A DNA stretch of 54,520 nucleotides from CAIWHR01 sp039931775. GTDB taxonomy: Bacteria; Pseudomonadota; Gammaproteobacteria; Burkholderiales; Casimicrobiaceae. The stretch spans positions 1 to 54,520 of the forward strand of contig JBDTRG010000014.1 of the NCBI GenBank assembly GCA_039931775.1, given 5' to 3'. Positions 33,753-41,639 of the stretch are shown piece after piece. The notes beneath the pieces were generated by a model. That model saw only the letters and a list, made by a program, of their open reading frames with translations, was not told the DNA's origin and did not search any database. The stretch's first letter is position 1, and each line of letters begins with the position of its first letter. The position numbers and the translations under genes are program-made.

Positions 33753-34345
33753 TCCCGATTCGCGCGCTCCGCTCGTCACTTTTCGCCGCAGCGCTCCTCG
33801 TCGCGGCTTCCGCCGGCCTCCTCGCGGGTTGCGCGCCTCCGTTGATCGCCATGGGCGCCGCCCATGTCACGATGATCGCGGTGGACCGTCGCTCGACCGG
33901 GGCGCAACTCGACGACACGGCGATCGAGTTCAAGGTCGAGTCCGACGCCGGCACGCGCTGGGGCACAGAGATCCATCTCAGCGTGACGAGTTACAACGGC
34001 AACGTGCTCCTGTCCGGTGAAGCGCCGACGCCCGAGATCCGCGCCGCGATCGTCGAGTACACGAAGAAGACGGACCGGGTGAAGAGTGTCTACGACGAAT
34101 TGGTCGTCGGACCCGCCACCGATCTTTCCGCGCGCACCAACGACACGTACATCACGTCGAAGGTCAAGGCGCGGATGATCGAGTCGGAAACGGTCAAGTC
34201 GCTCTACGTCAAGGTCGTCACCGACCGCAGCGTCGTCTACCTGATGGGCATCGTGTCGCGCGAGCAGGGCGATGCCGCGGCCAAGATCGCCGCGACGACC
34301 GAAGGTGTGGCGCGCGTCGTCAAGCTCTTCGAATATACGGGCTGA
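33749..34345 (+). CDS. dolP: BON-domain outer-membrane lipoprotein DolP
   Basis: A 198-residue lipoprotein: signal peptide with lipobox LLAGC (Cys near residue 30) and two BON domains, the first around TRWGTEIHLSVTSYNGNVLLSGEA and the second around TDRSVVYLMGIVSREQGDAAAKIA. It corresponds to E. coli DolP (YraP), which sits in the outer membrane and supports envelope integrity and BAM function. The ATG overlaps the previous stop as ATGA, showing translational coupling with the SIS gene. The glycine-rich turn between the BON repeats (VVGPATDLSARTNDTY) is typical. Confidence 0.9.
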   Translation: MIPIRALRSSLFAAALLVAASAGLLAGCAPPLIAMGAAHVTMIAVDRRSTGAQLDDTAIEFKVESDAGTRWGTEIHLSVTSYNGNVLLSGEAPTPEIRAAIVEYTKKTDRVKSVYDELVVGPATDLSARTNDTYITSKVKARMIESETVKSLYVKVVTDRSVVYLMGIVSREQGDAAAKIAATTEGVARVVKLFEYTG

Positions 34346-34352
34346 CCGGGCG

Positions 34353-34856
34353 ATGTCCGTTCCGGACACCCTGCCCGCGCCGCGCTGCGCCGCCAAGGTG
34401 GCAACCACCGGCGACGCGCTCGCGCGAATTCGGCAGCTCGCTCGCCCGATCGTCTTCACCAACGGCGTCTTCGACGTGCTGCATCGCGGGCACGTCACGT
34501 ACCTGGACCACGCACGCGCGCTCGGCGCGTCGCTCGTCGTTGCAGTCAATTCCGACGAATCGGTGCGGCGCCTCGGCAAAGGGCCGGGCCGGCCGCTCAA
34601 TCCGCTCGAGGACCGGATGGCGGTCCTGGCAGGGCTCGCGGCGGTGGACCTCGTCGTTGCATTCGACGCCGACACGCCACGCGACCTGATCGTCTGTTGC
34701 CTGCCCGACGTGCTCGTCAAGGGCGCCGATTACACGGCGGAGACGACCGCAGGCGCCGCGGAGGTGATCGCCGCCGGCGGCCGGTTCGCGGCGATTCCGT
34801 TCGCGTCGGCGCATTCGACGAGCGCCCTTGTCGAAAAGGTGCGGGCCGCGACGTGA
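34353..34856 (+). CDS. rfaE2: D-glycero-beta-D-manno-heptose 1-phosphate adenylyltransferase
   Basis: A 167-residue nucleotidyltransferase that makes ADP-heptose for LPS inner core. The HxGH motif lies in FTNGVFDVLHRGHVTYLDHA (about 34-53); other landmarks are AVNSDESVRRLGKGPGRPLN, DRMAVLAGLAAVDLVV and DVLVKGADYT. It is the stand-alone C-terminal half equivalent of E. coli HldE, as in many betaproteobacteria. It starts 7 bases after dolP, so heptose synthesis and envelope genes are probably co-transcribed. The glycosyltransferase at the left edge of the window may be a downstream user. Confidence 0.92.
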   Translation: MSVPDTLPAPRCAAKVATTGDALARIRQLARPIVFTNGVFDVLHRGHVTYLDHARALGASLVVAVNSDESVRRLGKGPGRPLNPLEDRMAVLAGLAAVDLVVAFDADTPRDLIVCCLPDVLVKGADYTAETTAGAAEVIAAGGRFAAIPFASAHSTSALVEKVRAAT

Positions 34857-34880
34857 GCCGCGAGGCACCGCCGTGGGGGC

Positions 34881-36719
34881 CTACTGCCGGTACCGATTGA
34901 TGAAGTCGCCGACGATCCCCTTCTGGCTGCGCTCGATCGCCGCGTCGAGGCTGCGATCATTCGGGTCGTATTGCTTCGCCTTGCGCAACGCGTACAGCGC
35001 TTCCTGATGATCGCCTTGCGCCTGCTGGGCCTGCCCCAGGCAGCGCCAGGCATCCGCGTTGGCGAGTTCGAGATTCGCCCACGTGCCGCAGAGCTCGGCC
35101 GCGCGCCGGTAGTTTCCTGACGCCAGCATCCGCGGCCCTTCGACCTTCAGCACGGTGATCCTGGCGCGACGATCGGCGAACAGCGTCGCGAGGTCGGCAT
35201 CCACCGGCGCGCCCGTCGAATTCGTCGCGGCAGCGGCGCTGGAAGGCGCCGGAGCGGCGCCGAGGCGCGTGATGTCACCCGCGATGCCGGCGATTCCGCC
35301 GGCGATTCCCGCGCCGCTCACGAGCGCCTGCGGCAGCAACGATTGCGCCGAGGGCAGCGATTGGCCGATCTTGGCGCCGACCAATGCGATCGTGTCCGCC
35401 AGCGGACGGTGCCAGGCGACTCCGTACAGCCAGAGCATCGCCGCGAGGCCGCAGACCCCGGTGATCGCGTTGAGCACACCGGGCGGAGCGTAGGTGGCGA
35501 GGCAGTCCTGTGCGAAATCCCAGTCGGTCTCCTGATTCTGCACGACGCGTTCGTACGCGATCGCGATCAGGATCGGCGCGAGCAGCGGAAAGCCACAGCC
35601 CATGCCTTCCCACCATACGCGAAGCGCGCGCCTGAACGCGCGCAGCAGCTGCGAGCGCATCTCGCGTTTTGCATAAGCGTCGGAAATCGAGAACTGCAGA
35701 TAGCATCCGAAGAGCCACTTGCCGGGCGTCGTCCCCAGCGACGCCATCAACAATGTCTCGACGACGATCCAGGTGCCCGTGATCAGCACCGGGGCGACAA
35801 ACGGATGGCCGAGCCAGAAGGCGACGCCGTCCGGCACGAGGCCCGCGCCGCGCAGTTCGGACAGAAGGAGCGCCAGAACGATGCCCCAGATCGAATAGTC
35901 GAAAAGACGTGCCCCGAGGCGGTTCCAGGGCCGCGGCTCGCTCGTACGGCCGGCTTTCGCGCGCTCGAGTTCCGCCATCCGCAACTGGAAAATCCAGCTC
36001 GCATCCTCCTGAGGCTGGTCGGTGCCGAGGAAGACGCTCTTCTCGCGCCGCCAGTTGAGAATCGCGAGGTCCGTCTGCGGCATGAGGCCCTGCGCCGGCG
36101 AGGACCCTCGTCGGTTCGCCCAGGCGAACCCGTGAACGACGCCGTAGACCACGGTCAGGGCGAGCAGCGTCAGCGTAAGCCAGACGAGGACCTGTTTCGC
36201 GACGTGTACCGAATCGACGGGCATCACCAGCACGATGGCCGCGGCGATGAACGCGCCGAACAAAAGGCACAGCGCGATGGTCACGATCGTCGGCCGGCCG
36301 AACGATGCGACCGGCTCGGTGAGGCCCGGGTGATGAATCGACCGCTCGCTGGCCGCCGCGTCCACCTGCTGTGCAGCGAGCGCCGCGCGCTGCGCGCCCG
36401 AATCGCCGGCGTCGACCGCATCGGGGGCGAGGTCGGTCCCGAGGCCGGACGCGGCGATGACCTCGCTTGCGTTCTGAGCGACGTGCGTCGATCCCTTGCC
36501 GTCGGATTGCGCGAGTTCGCCGTTGTAGCGGGTGCGCCGGTCCGGATCGCTCAGGATCCGGCTGGCATGATTGATGAAGCGAAGCGCTTCTTCGACGTTG
36601 CCCTGTCCGTCGCGCGTTTTTGCGTAATACTTGCGGATCAGGCGCCGCAGCGCTGCGCGAACCTCCTCGTCGGAGGAGGTCGGGGCGATTCCCAGCGCTT
36701 CGTAAAGCGAGGCTCTCAT
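34881..36719 (-). CDS. J-like/RDD/TPR membrane protein
   Basis: A 612-residue protein with an unusual set of parts. Residues 1-66 look like a DnaJ J-domain (LYEALGIAPTSSDEEVRAAL...RILSDPDRRTRYN), but the HPD tripeptide needed to stimulate Hsp70 is absent (YYAKTRDGQGN at 31-41). Two membrane helices follow at about 145-195. An RDD-type membrane domain covers about 265-440 (RLGARLFDYSIWG and SLGTTPGKWLFGCYL). A Gly/Ala-rich linker leads to a C-terminal TPR pair from about 525 (NYRRAAELCGTWANLELANADAWRCLGQAQQ). The ATG at 36719 starts the J-like domain directly; an upstream ATG (36788) adds unconserved residues. Function is unknown. Confidence 0.8.
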   Translation of the reverse strand: MRASLYEALGIAPTSSDEEVRAALRRLIRKYYAKTRDGQGNVEEALRFINHASRILSDPDRRTRYNGELAQSDGKGSTHVAQNASEVIAASGLGTDLAPDAVDAGDSGAQRAALAAQQVDAAASERSIHHPGLTEPVASFGRPTIVTIALCLLFGAFIAAAIVLVMPVDSVHVAKQVLVWLTLTLLALTVVYGVVHGFAWANRRGSSPAQGLMPQTDLAILNWRREKSVFLGTDQPQEDASWIFQLRMAELERAKAGRTSEPRPWNRLGARLFDYSIWGIVLALLLSELRGAGLVPDGVAFWLGHPFVAPVLITGTWIVVETLLMASLGTTPGKWLFGCYLQFSISDAYAKREMRSQLLRAFRRALRVWWEGMGCGFPLLAPILIAIAYERVVQNQETDWDFAQDCLATYAPPGVLNAITGVCGLAAMLWLYGVAWHRPLADTIALVGAKIGQSLPSAQSLLPQALVSGAGIAGGIAGIAGDITRLGAAPAPSSAAAATNSTGAPVDADLATLFADRRARITVLKVEGPRMLASGNYRRAAELCGTWANLELANADAWRCLGQAQQAQGDHQEALYALRKAKQYDPNDRSLDAAIERSQKGIVGDFINRYRQ

Positions 36720-36895
36720 CGAATCCGGATGGCGGTAGATTCCCCGCCTTGCTGCGGGAATATTCGGGGAAATTCGATCCCGAGGCAAGGAAACAGCAGC
36801 AAGAACCTTGCCATTCCGCCGAAATGGCCCCCGTTATGCAACGAGGCCCGCTCGGACCACGGCAGTGGACCCGTCAAGGATGCCGGAACCGACGT

Positions 36896-36921
36896 AAAAA
36901 AGGCAGCCGCGAGGCTGCCTT
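36896..36921 (-). terminator. Rho-independent terminator of the rpsP-rimM-trmD-rplS operon
   Basis: On the minus strand a perfect 7-bp stem GGCAGCC-TCGC-GGCTGCC is followed by TTTTTT, 22 bases after the rplS stop. It is a textbook intrinsic terminator. Confidence 0.92.
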
Positions 36922-36942
36922 GGTCGAATGCCGCGACGTGGC

Positions 36943-37344
36943 TCACCCGGCCTTTTTTCCCGGTTCACTCAGCTTTTTTTCCTTGTGCACGTGAGCGAGT
37001 TTTTCGCGAATCCGCGCCGACTTTCCGGACCGATCGCGAAGGTAGTAGAGCTTGGCGCGGCGAACGTCGCCACGGCGCTTCACCTCGATGCCGGCGATGA
37101 GCGGCGAGTACGTCTGGAACGTCCGCTCCACGCCCTCCCCGCTCGAGATCTTGCGCACGACGAACGACGAGTTGAGCCCACGATTGCGCTTGGCGATGAC
37201 CACGCCTTCGTAAGCCTGAACGCGCTTGCGCTCGCCTTCGACGACGCTGACGTTGACAATGACGGTGTCGCCCGGCGCGAAGGCGGGGATCGTCTTGCCC
37301 AGTCGGGCGATTTCTTCCTTTTCCAGCGTTGCGATGATGTCCAT
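36943..37344 (-). CDS. rplS: 50S ribosomal protein L19
   Basis: L19 lies at the 30S-50S interface of the ribosome. The 133-residue product shows the standard features: IPAFAPGDTVIVNVSVVEGERKR near the N-terminus, QAYEGVVIAKRNRGLNSSFVVRK, and the C-terminal RAKLYYLRDRSGKSARIRE. It is the last gene of the rpsP-rimM-trmD-rplS operon, 159 bases after trmD, and is followed by a strong terminator. The C-terminal tail (HKEKKLSEPGKKAG) is a lineage-specific Lys-rich extension, common in betaproteobacteria. Confidence 0.97.
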   Translation of the reverse strand: MDIIATLEKEEIARLGKTIPAFAPGDTVIVNVSVVEGERKRVQAYEGVVIAKRNRGLNSSFVVRKISSGEGVERTFQTYSPLIAGIEVKRRGDVRRAKLYYLRDRSGKSARIREKLAHVHKEKKLSEPGKKAG

Positions 37345-37503
37345 GCTGCGTTCTCCGTTTCGATTGTTTCCGGTCGTCGACCTTGCGTGCAGCGCAGGGC
37401 GCCCCCTGATGCGCGCGGCTTGTTGTGGCGGATCCGTTTGACGGGCGACCGGGACGTTCGGCCCCGACCTCGATACGACCCCGTTCGGTTCCGCGCTGCT
37501 GTC

Positions 37504-38280
37504 CTACCCGTTCCCCCCCGCCTTCGATCGCTCGCGCTTGAACGACGCAAGCAACTCTTCTTCCTCCTTCGACAGCACTCGATCCCGAAAGAGATCGGGC
37601 CGGCGTTCCCACGTCCTTCCCAGCGACTGCTGTAAACGCCACGCCCGGATAGACGCGTGGTTTCCCGACAACAGGACGTCGGGAACGCGGTCGCCGTCCT
37701 CTACTTCCGGCCGCGTGTAGTGCGGGCAGTCTAGCAGCCCGGCGGCGAAGGAGTCCTGCGCCGCCGACAGGGCGTCGTTCAGAACGCCCGGCCGCTGCCG
37801 CACCACCGCATCGATCAGCATCAGCGCCGGCAACTCGCCGCCGGAGACGACGAAATCGCCGATCGCAATCTCCTCGTCCACTTCCCGTTCGATCAGCCGC
37901 TCGTCGATTCCCTCGTATCGGCCCGCGAGCAGCAGATAGCCCGTTTCTTCCGCTTCGCCTGCCAATTCCGCGACACGCTTGTGCGCGAGCGGTTTACCCG
38001 CAGGCGACAGGTGCAACGTCCGCGTCGCCTTGCAACCGTCGGCTCGCTGCGCCGCGCGCGCCGCCGCGAGCGCCTTCGCCAGCGGTTCAGCAAGCATGAC
38101 CATCCCGGGTCCACCACCATACGGGCGGTCGTCGATCGTGCGGTAGTTGTCCGTCACGAAATCGCGCGGATTCCATACGCCGAGACGCCAGAGTCCGCGC
38201 TCCAGCGCCCGCCCGGTCACGCCGAACCGCGCGGCATGGCCGACCATCTCGGGAAACAGCGTGACGACGTCGATCCGCAT
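37504..38280 (-). CDS. trmD: tRNA (guanine(37)-N1)-methyltransferase
   Basis: TrmD methylates G37 of tRNAs that read CNN codons, preventing frameshifts. The 258-residue SPOUT-family enzyme shows MRIDVVTLFPEM at the start, DDRPYGGGPGMVM near 50-62, the trefoil-knot SAM site LLLAGRYEGIDERLIE, EIAIGDFVVSGGELPALML, and DSFAAGLLDCPHYTRP. The start is unambiguous. It follows rimM by 30 bases in the conserved operon. Confidence 0.97.
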   Translation of the reverse strand: MRIDVVTLFPEMVGHAARFGVTGRALERGLWRLGVWNPRDFVTDNYRTIDDRPYGGGPGMVMLAEPLAKALAAARAAQRADGCKATRTLHLSPAGKPLAHKRVAELAGEAEETGYLLLAGRYEGIDERLIEREVDEEIAIGDFVVSGGELPALMLIDAVVRQRPGVLNDALSAAQDSFAAGLLDCPHYTRPEVEDGDRVPDVLLSGNHASIRAWRLQQSLGRTWERRPDLFRDRVLSKEEEELLASFKRERSKAGGNG

Positions 38281-38310
38281 CCCGCTCCCAACCCGTCTCC
38301 GCCAACCCGG

Positions 38311-38841
38311 TTAGTAATCCTCGCCCCAGTCGACGTCGATCCTGCCCGCGGCGACATCGACGCGGTCGACGATCGCCGCCACGAACGGGATCAGCCGTTC
38401 CGGCCCCGCCGCGCCGGACGGTCGCGCCACCCGCAGCAGCGGATGCGCGCCGTGTTCCGTCATTCCCGCCACTACGCCAAGCGACGTCCCCGCCCGGTTC
38501 ACCACGGCGAGACCCGTCAGGTCGTCCCAGTAGAGCTCGTCACCTTTGGCCGCCGGTAACGCGGACCGCGGAACACCGACCGCAGCGCCCTTCATCGCGA
38601 GCGCTTCCTCGCGGTTGTCCGTCCCGTCGAGCGCGACCACCAGCACCCCCGAATGCAACCTGCCCTCGAACCTCGCAACCTCGCGCCACTCGCCCCCGCG
38701 CGGCGGTTTCAGCCACCAGGTCGCGTATCCGAGCAACGTCTCGGGATGCTCGGTGTACGGCCGCACCTTGAGCCAGCCGCGCACACCATACGAATCGACG
38801 ACCTCGCCCAGCACGACGATCGCGTCGCGGGCGATTGCCAT
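38311..38841 (-). CDS. rimM: Ribosome maturation factor RimM
   Basis: RimM binds S19 and helps mature the 30S head. The 176-residue protein has the N-terminal beta-barrel (VVLGEVVDSYGVRGWLKVRPYTEHPE) with the conserved G-x-x-G-x-x-G-x-L/V-K-V pattern, EALAMKGAAVGVPRSALP, and the PRC-barrel part starting at YWDDLTGLAVVNRAG, ending with the hallmark RIDVDWGEDY. It lies 27 bases after rpsP in the operon. Confidence 0.95.
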   Translation of the reverse strand: MAIARDAIVVLGEVVDSYGVRGWLKVRPYTEHPETLLGYATWWLKPPRGGEWREVARFEGRLHSGVLVVALDGTDNREEALAMKGAAVGVPRSALPAAKGDELYWDDLTGLAVVNRAGTSLGVVAGMTEHGAHPLLRVARPSGAAGPERLIPFVAAIVDRVDVAAGRIDVDWGEDY

Positions 38842-38868
38842 CGGAGAAGGCGCCCTGTGCGGCGGCGA

Positions 38869-39147
38869 TCAGGCGGCGATGGCAGGCGCGGCGGGCGTCG
38901 GCGCGGGCTTCCCCGCGCGCTTCACGAGCCCGGCGACCGTATCGGACACCTTGGCGCCGCGCTCCTGCCAGAACGCGATCCGGTCGACGGCGAGCCGCAG
39001 GGCTTCTTCGCCCTTCGTCGCGATGGGGTTGTAGAAGCCGACGCGCTCGATGAAGCGACCGTCGCGGCGATTGCGCGAATCCGCAACGACCACATTGAAG
39101 AACGGGCGCTTTTTCGCGCCTCCGCGGGCTAATCTGATGACGACCAT
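38869..39147 (-). CDS. rpsP: 30S ribosomal protein S16
   Basis: S16 assembles early on 16S rRNA. The 92-residue protein has the family start MVVIRLARGGAKKRPFFNVV, DSRNRRDGRFIERVGFYNP at about 24-42 and DRIAFWQERGAKVSDTV. The C-terminus ends in an Ala/Pro-rich tail (GKPAPTPAAPAIAA). It is the first gene of the rpsP-rimM-trmD-rplS operon, with a good sigma-70 promoter candidate 44 bases upstream. Confidence 0.96.
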   Translation of the reverse strand: MVVIRLARGGAKKRPFFNVVVADSRNRRDGRFIERVGFYNPIATKGEEALRLAVDRIAFWQERGAKVSDTVAGLVKRAGKPAPTPAAPAIAA

Positions 39148-39190
39148 GATGTCTCGTTCCCGACTCGGGGTTGGCGTAGGTAAGCCTTTT

Positions 39191-39220
39191 ATTTTACGAC
39201 GAAATGGCCGGACTCCGCAA
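39191..39220 (-). promoter_or_regulatory. Sigma-70-type promoter of the rpsP operon
   Basis: On the minus strand TTGCGG (39215-39220) and TAAAAT (39191-39196) are separated by 18 bases, in a local AT-rich patch of an otherwise GC-rich gap. Start of transcription would fall near 39183, about 36 bases ahead of rpsP. Confidence 0.6.
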
Positions 39221-39310
39221 GGGCTCGAGGCCCCGGCGCGCGTAACCCCGAGGGCCTCCGGTGCTCGTGAAGCCCGCAGCGTTGCCCCGGCTGCGGCCCT
39301 GAATCCCGGA

Positions 39311-40657
39311 TCAGCGCATCCCGGGCAGCATTCCCTTCATTCCGCGCAGCATCTTCTGCATCCCGCCCTTCGCGACCAGTTTCATCATCTTCTGGGTCTG
39401 CTCGAACTGGTTCAGCAGCTGGTTCACTGCCTGGACCGAGACGCCGGCGCCGGCGGCAATCCGGCGTTTGCGCGACGCCTTGAGCAGTTCGGGCTTGGTC
39501 CGCTCGGTCGGCGTCATCGAGTTGATGATGCCCTCGATCCGGGCGATCTTCTTCTCGCTCATCGTCGTGTCCTGCGCCGCGCGGGCAAGCTCGGCCGGCA
39601 GCTTGTCGAGCATTGCCGAGAGCCCGCCCATCTTGCGCATCTGCCCGATCTGCGCCTTGTAGTCCTCGAGGTCGAAGCCCTTGCCGGATTTGACCTTTTT
39701 CGCGAACCTGTGCGCTTCCTCGACGTCGATCGACTTTTGAGCATCTTCGATCAGCGACAGCACGTCGCCCATCCCGAGGATGCGGGAGGCCATCCGCTCG
39801 GGATGGAACATCTCGAGCCCGTCGATCTTTTCCGAGACACCCGCGAACTTGATCGGAGCACCGGTAACAAAACGCACGGACAGCGCGGCGCCGCCTCGCG
39901 AGTCGCCGTCGAGCTTGGTGAGGACTACGCCCGTCAGCGGCAGCGCCTCACGGAAGGCGCGCGCGGTATTGACCGCGTCCTGCCCCTGCATCGCATCGAC
40001 GACGAAAAGCGTCTCGACTGGCTTCACGGCCGTATGGATGTCGGTGATCTCGCGCATCATTGCCTCGTCGATCGCCAGGCGGCCCGCGGTATCGACGATC
40101 AGCACGTCGTGGTAATGCCGCTTCGCCCAGTCGAGTGCGGCTGCGGCGATCGCCACCGGCTTCTCGCCGACGGCCGACGGGAAGAGGTCGGCGCCGACTT
40201 GCCCGGCGAGCGTTGCGAGCTGTTCGATCGCCGCCGGCCGGTAGACGTCCGCCGAGACGAGGAGTACTTTCTTCTTCTGCCCGCGCAAGAGGTGCGCGAG
40301 CTTCGCGGTGGTGGTCGTCTTGCCCGCGCCCTGCAGGCCGGCCATCAGAATCACCGCCGGGGGCTGCACAGCGAAGTCGAGCGGCACCGCGGCGCCGCCC
40401 ATCAGCGCGGCGAGTTCGCGGTGGACGACGCCCACGAAGGCCTGCCCCGGCGTCAGCGAGCCGACCACCTCCTCGCCCACGGCCTTGTCGCGGACCTTCG
40501 CAACGAAATCCTTGACGACCGGGAGCGCGACGTCGGCTTCGAGCAATGCGAGCCGCACCTCGCGCAGCGCGTCCTGGATGTTGGCGTCGGTGAGACGCGC
40601 CTCGCCACGCAGCTGCTTGACGACGCGGGAGAGGCGTTGGGAAAGGTTGTCGAACAT
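39311..40657 (-). CDS. ffh: Signal recognition particle GTPase Ffh
   Basis: Ffh binds signal sequences of nascent membrane proteins with 4.5S RNA and docks to FtsY. The 448-residue product has the N domain (DNLSQRLSRVVKQLRGEARL), the G domain with P-loop MAGLQGAGKTTTTAKLA at about 105-121, DTAGR and TKLDGDSRGGAAL, and the Met-rich M domain ending QKMLRGMKGMLPGMR. The ATG at 40657 is the conserved start; an upstream frame adds an unrelated stretch. A GC hairpin 14 bases past the stop (39274-39296, CCGCAGC/GCTGCGG) might contribute to termination but has no T run. Confidence 0.96.
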   Translation of the reverse strand: MFDNLSQRLSRVVKQLRGEARLTDANIQDALREVRLALLEADVALPVVKDFVAKVRDKAVGEEVVGSLTPGQAFVGVVHRELAALMGGAAVPLDFAVQPPAVILMAGLQGAGKTTTTAKLAHLLRGQKKKVLLVSADVYRPAAIEQLATLAGQVGADLFPSAVGEKPVAIAAAALDWAKRHYHDVLIVDTAGRLAIDEAMMREITDIHTAVKPVETLFVVDAMQGQDAVNTARAFREALPLTGVVLTKLDGDSRGGAALSVRFVTGAPIKFAGVSEKIDGLEMFHPERMASRILGMGDVLSLIEDAQKSIDVEEAHRFAKKVKSGKGFDLEDYKAQIGQMRKMGGLSAMLDKLPAELARAAQDTTMSEKKIARIEGIINSMTPTERTKPELLKASRKRRIAAGAGVSVQAVNQLLNQFEQTQKMMKLVAKGGMQKMLRGMKGMLPGMR

Positions 40658-40793
40658 CGGAAACCCAAGAAATCGTCGGAAGGTGCCCGTGGAACGGGGT
40701 CGACTCCATCGACCTGGCCCGCGATTCATCGGCGGGCGGACGCTGGGGTAAACTCGGCGGGCCGCAATCCGGCGTACGCCAACGCCTAGTCCG

Positions 40794-41639
40794 ATGATTT
40801 TACTCCACGTCACCGCCGCGGCCCTCTACGCACTCAGCGCCTGGATGCTCTGGAAGGCGTCGTCGTCGCCCGCAGGCGGCGGCGGAGGTCGCGGCGACGG
40901 GCCGGCCGGCCCGGGGACCTGGTTGCTGCCCGCGGCGCTGCTGCTTCACGCGTGGGCGATCGTGCACGACACCGTCGCCGCGAACGGCCTCGATCTGTCG
41001 TTCCTCCATGCGATGTCCGTCGTCGGCGCGCTGGTCGCCCTGGTGGCGTGGGCGTCGGGGCTTTTGCGAACGCTGCCGGCCATCGGAACCATCATCCTCC
41101 CGGTCTCGGCAGCGGCCGTGCTTCTGCCAGCGTTTTTGCCCCTGCTCTTTCCGTCGGCGTTCGCCAATGTGCACCGCTTCGCCTACGGGACCGAGTCCCT
41201 CGCGGCGGCGCACGTGGCGGTCGCCCTCGTCTCGTATGCGTTGTTCCTCGTCGCGGCGGTGCTCGCGTTGGTGGTGATGAGCCTCGAAAAGCGCCTGCGG
41301 CATCGCCTGCCCGATCCAACCGCCGCCGCGCTTCCCCCGCTCCTGACGCTCGAGCGTTTCCTGTTCCGGCTGGTCGCCGCCGGATTCGTGCTGCTGACGC
41401 TGACGCTCGCGAGCGGCATGCTATTCACCGAGCAGCTGTTCGGCAAGCCGCTGACCTTCACGCACAAGAGCGTGTTCTCGATGCTGGGCTGGGTCACGTT
41501 CGGTGCGCTACTGTGGGGCCGCTGGCGCTACGGCTGGCGCGGCCGCATCGCGCTGCGCTGGATCATCGTCGGCACGGTGTTCGTCTTCCTCGCCTACCTC
41601 GGCTACAAGTTCGTGCTCGAGGTCGTGCTCGGGCGCTGA
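40794..41639 (+). CDS. ypjD: Cytochrome c assembly-type inner-membrane protein (YpjD family)
   Basis: A 281-residue integral membrane protein with about eight helices, of the CcmC/CcsA/HemX superfamily. Landmarks are LHAMSVVGALVALVAWASGL, HVAVALVSYALFLVAAVLALV and, late, GKPLTFTHKSVFSMLGWVTFGALLWGRWRYGWRG, where His residues in this kind of protein bind haem. In proteobacteria the YpjD type is encoded next to ffh and a CorC-like gene, as here; the exact function is unsettled. A Gly-rich insert (SSPAGGGGGRGDG) in the first loop is unusual. Its stop overlaps the next start as TGATG. Confidence 0.88.
   Translation: MILLHVTAAALYALSAWMLWKASSSPAGGGGGRGDGPAGPGTWLLPAALLLHAWAIVHDTVAANGLDLSFLHAMSVVGALVALVAWASGLLRTLPAIGTIILPVSAAAVLLPAFLPLLFPSAFANVHRFAYGTESLAAAHVAVALVSYALFLVAAVLALVVMSLEKRLRHRLPDPTAAALPPLLTLERFLFRLVAAGFVLLTLTLASGMLFTEQLFGKPLTFTHKSVFSMLGWVTFGALLWGRWRYGWRGRIALRWIIVGTVFVFLAYLGYKFVLEVVLGR

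Noticed and set aside
34881..36719. Calling the protein a DnaJ co-chaperone
   Set aside because: The HPD tripeptide is absent and there is no Gly/Phe or zinc-finger region, so a classical Hsp70 co-chaperone role is not supported.
39227..39296. GC hairpins downstream of ffh as an intrinsic terminator
   Set aside because: Stems such as GAGGCCC/GGGCCTC and CCGCAGC/GCTGCGG exist but lack a T run, and similar stems arise often in DNA of this GC content.
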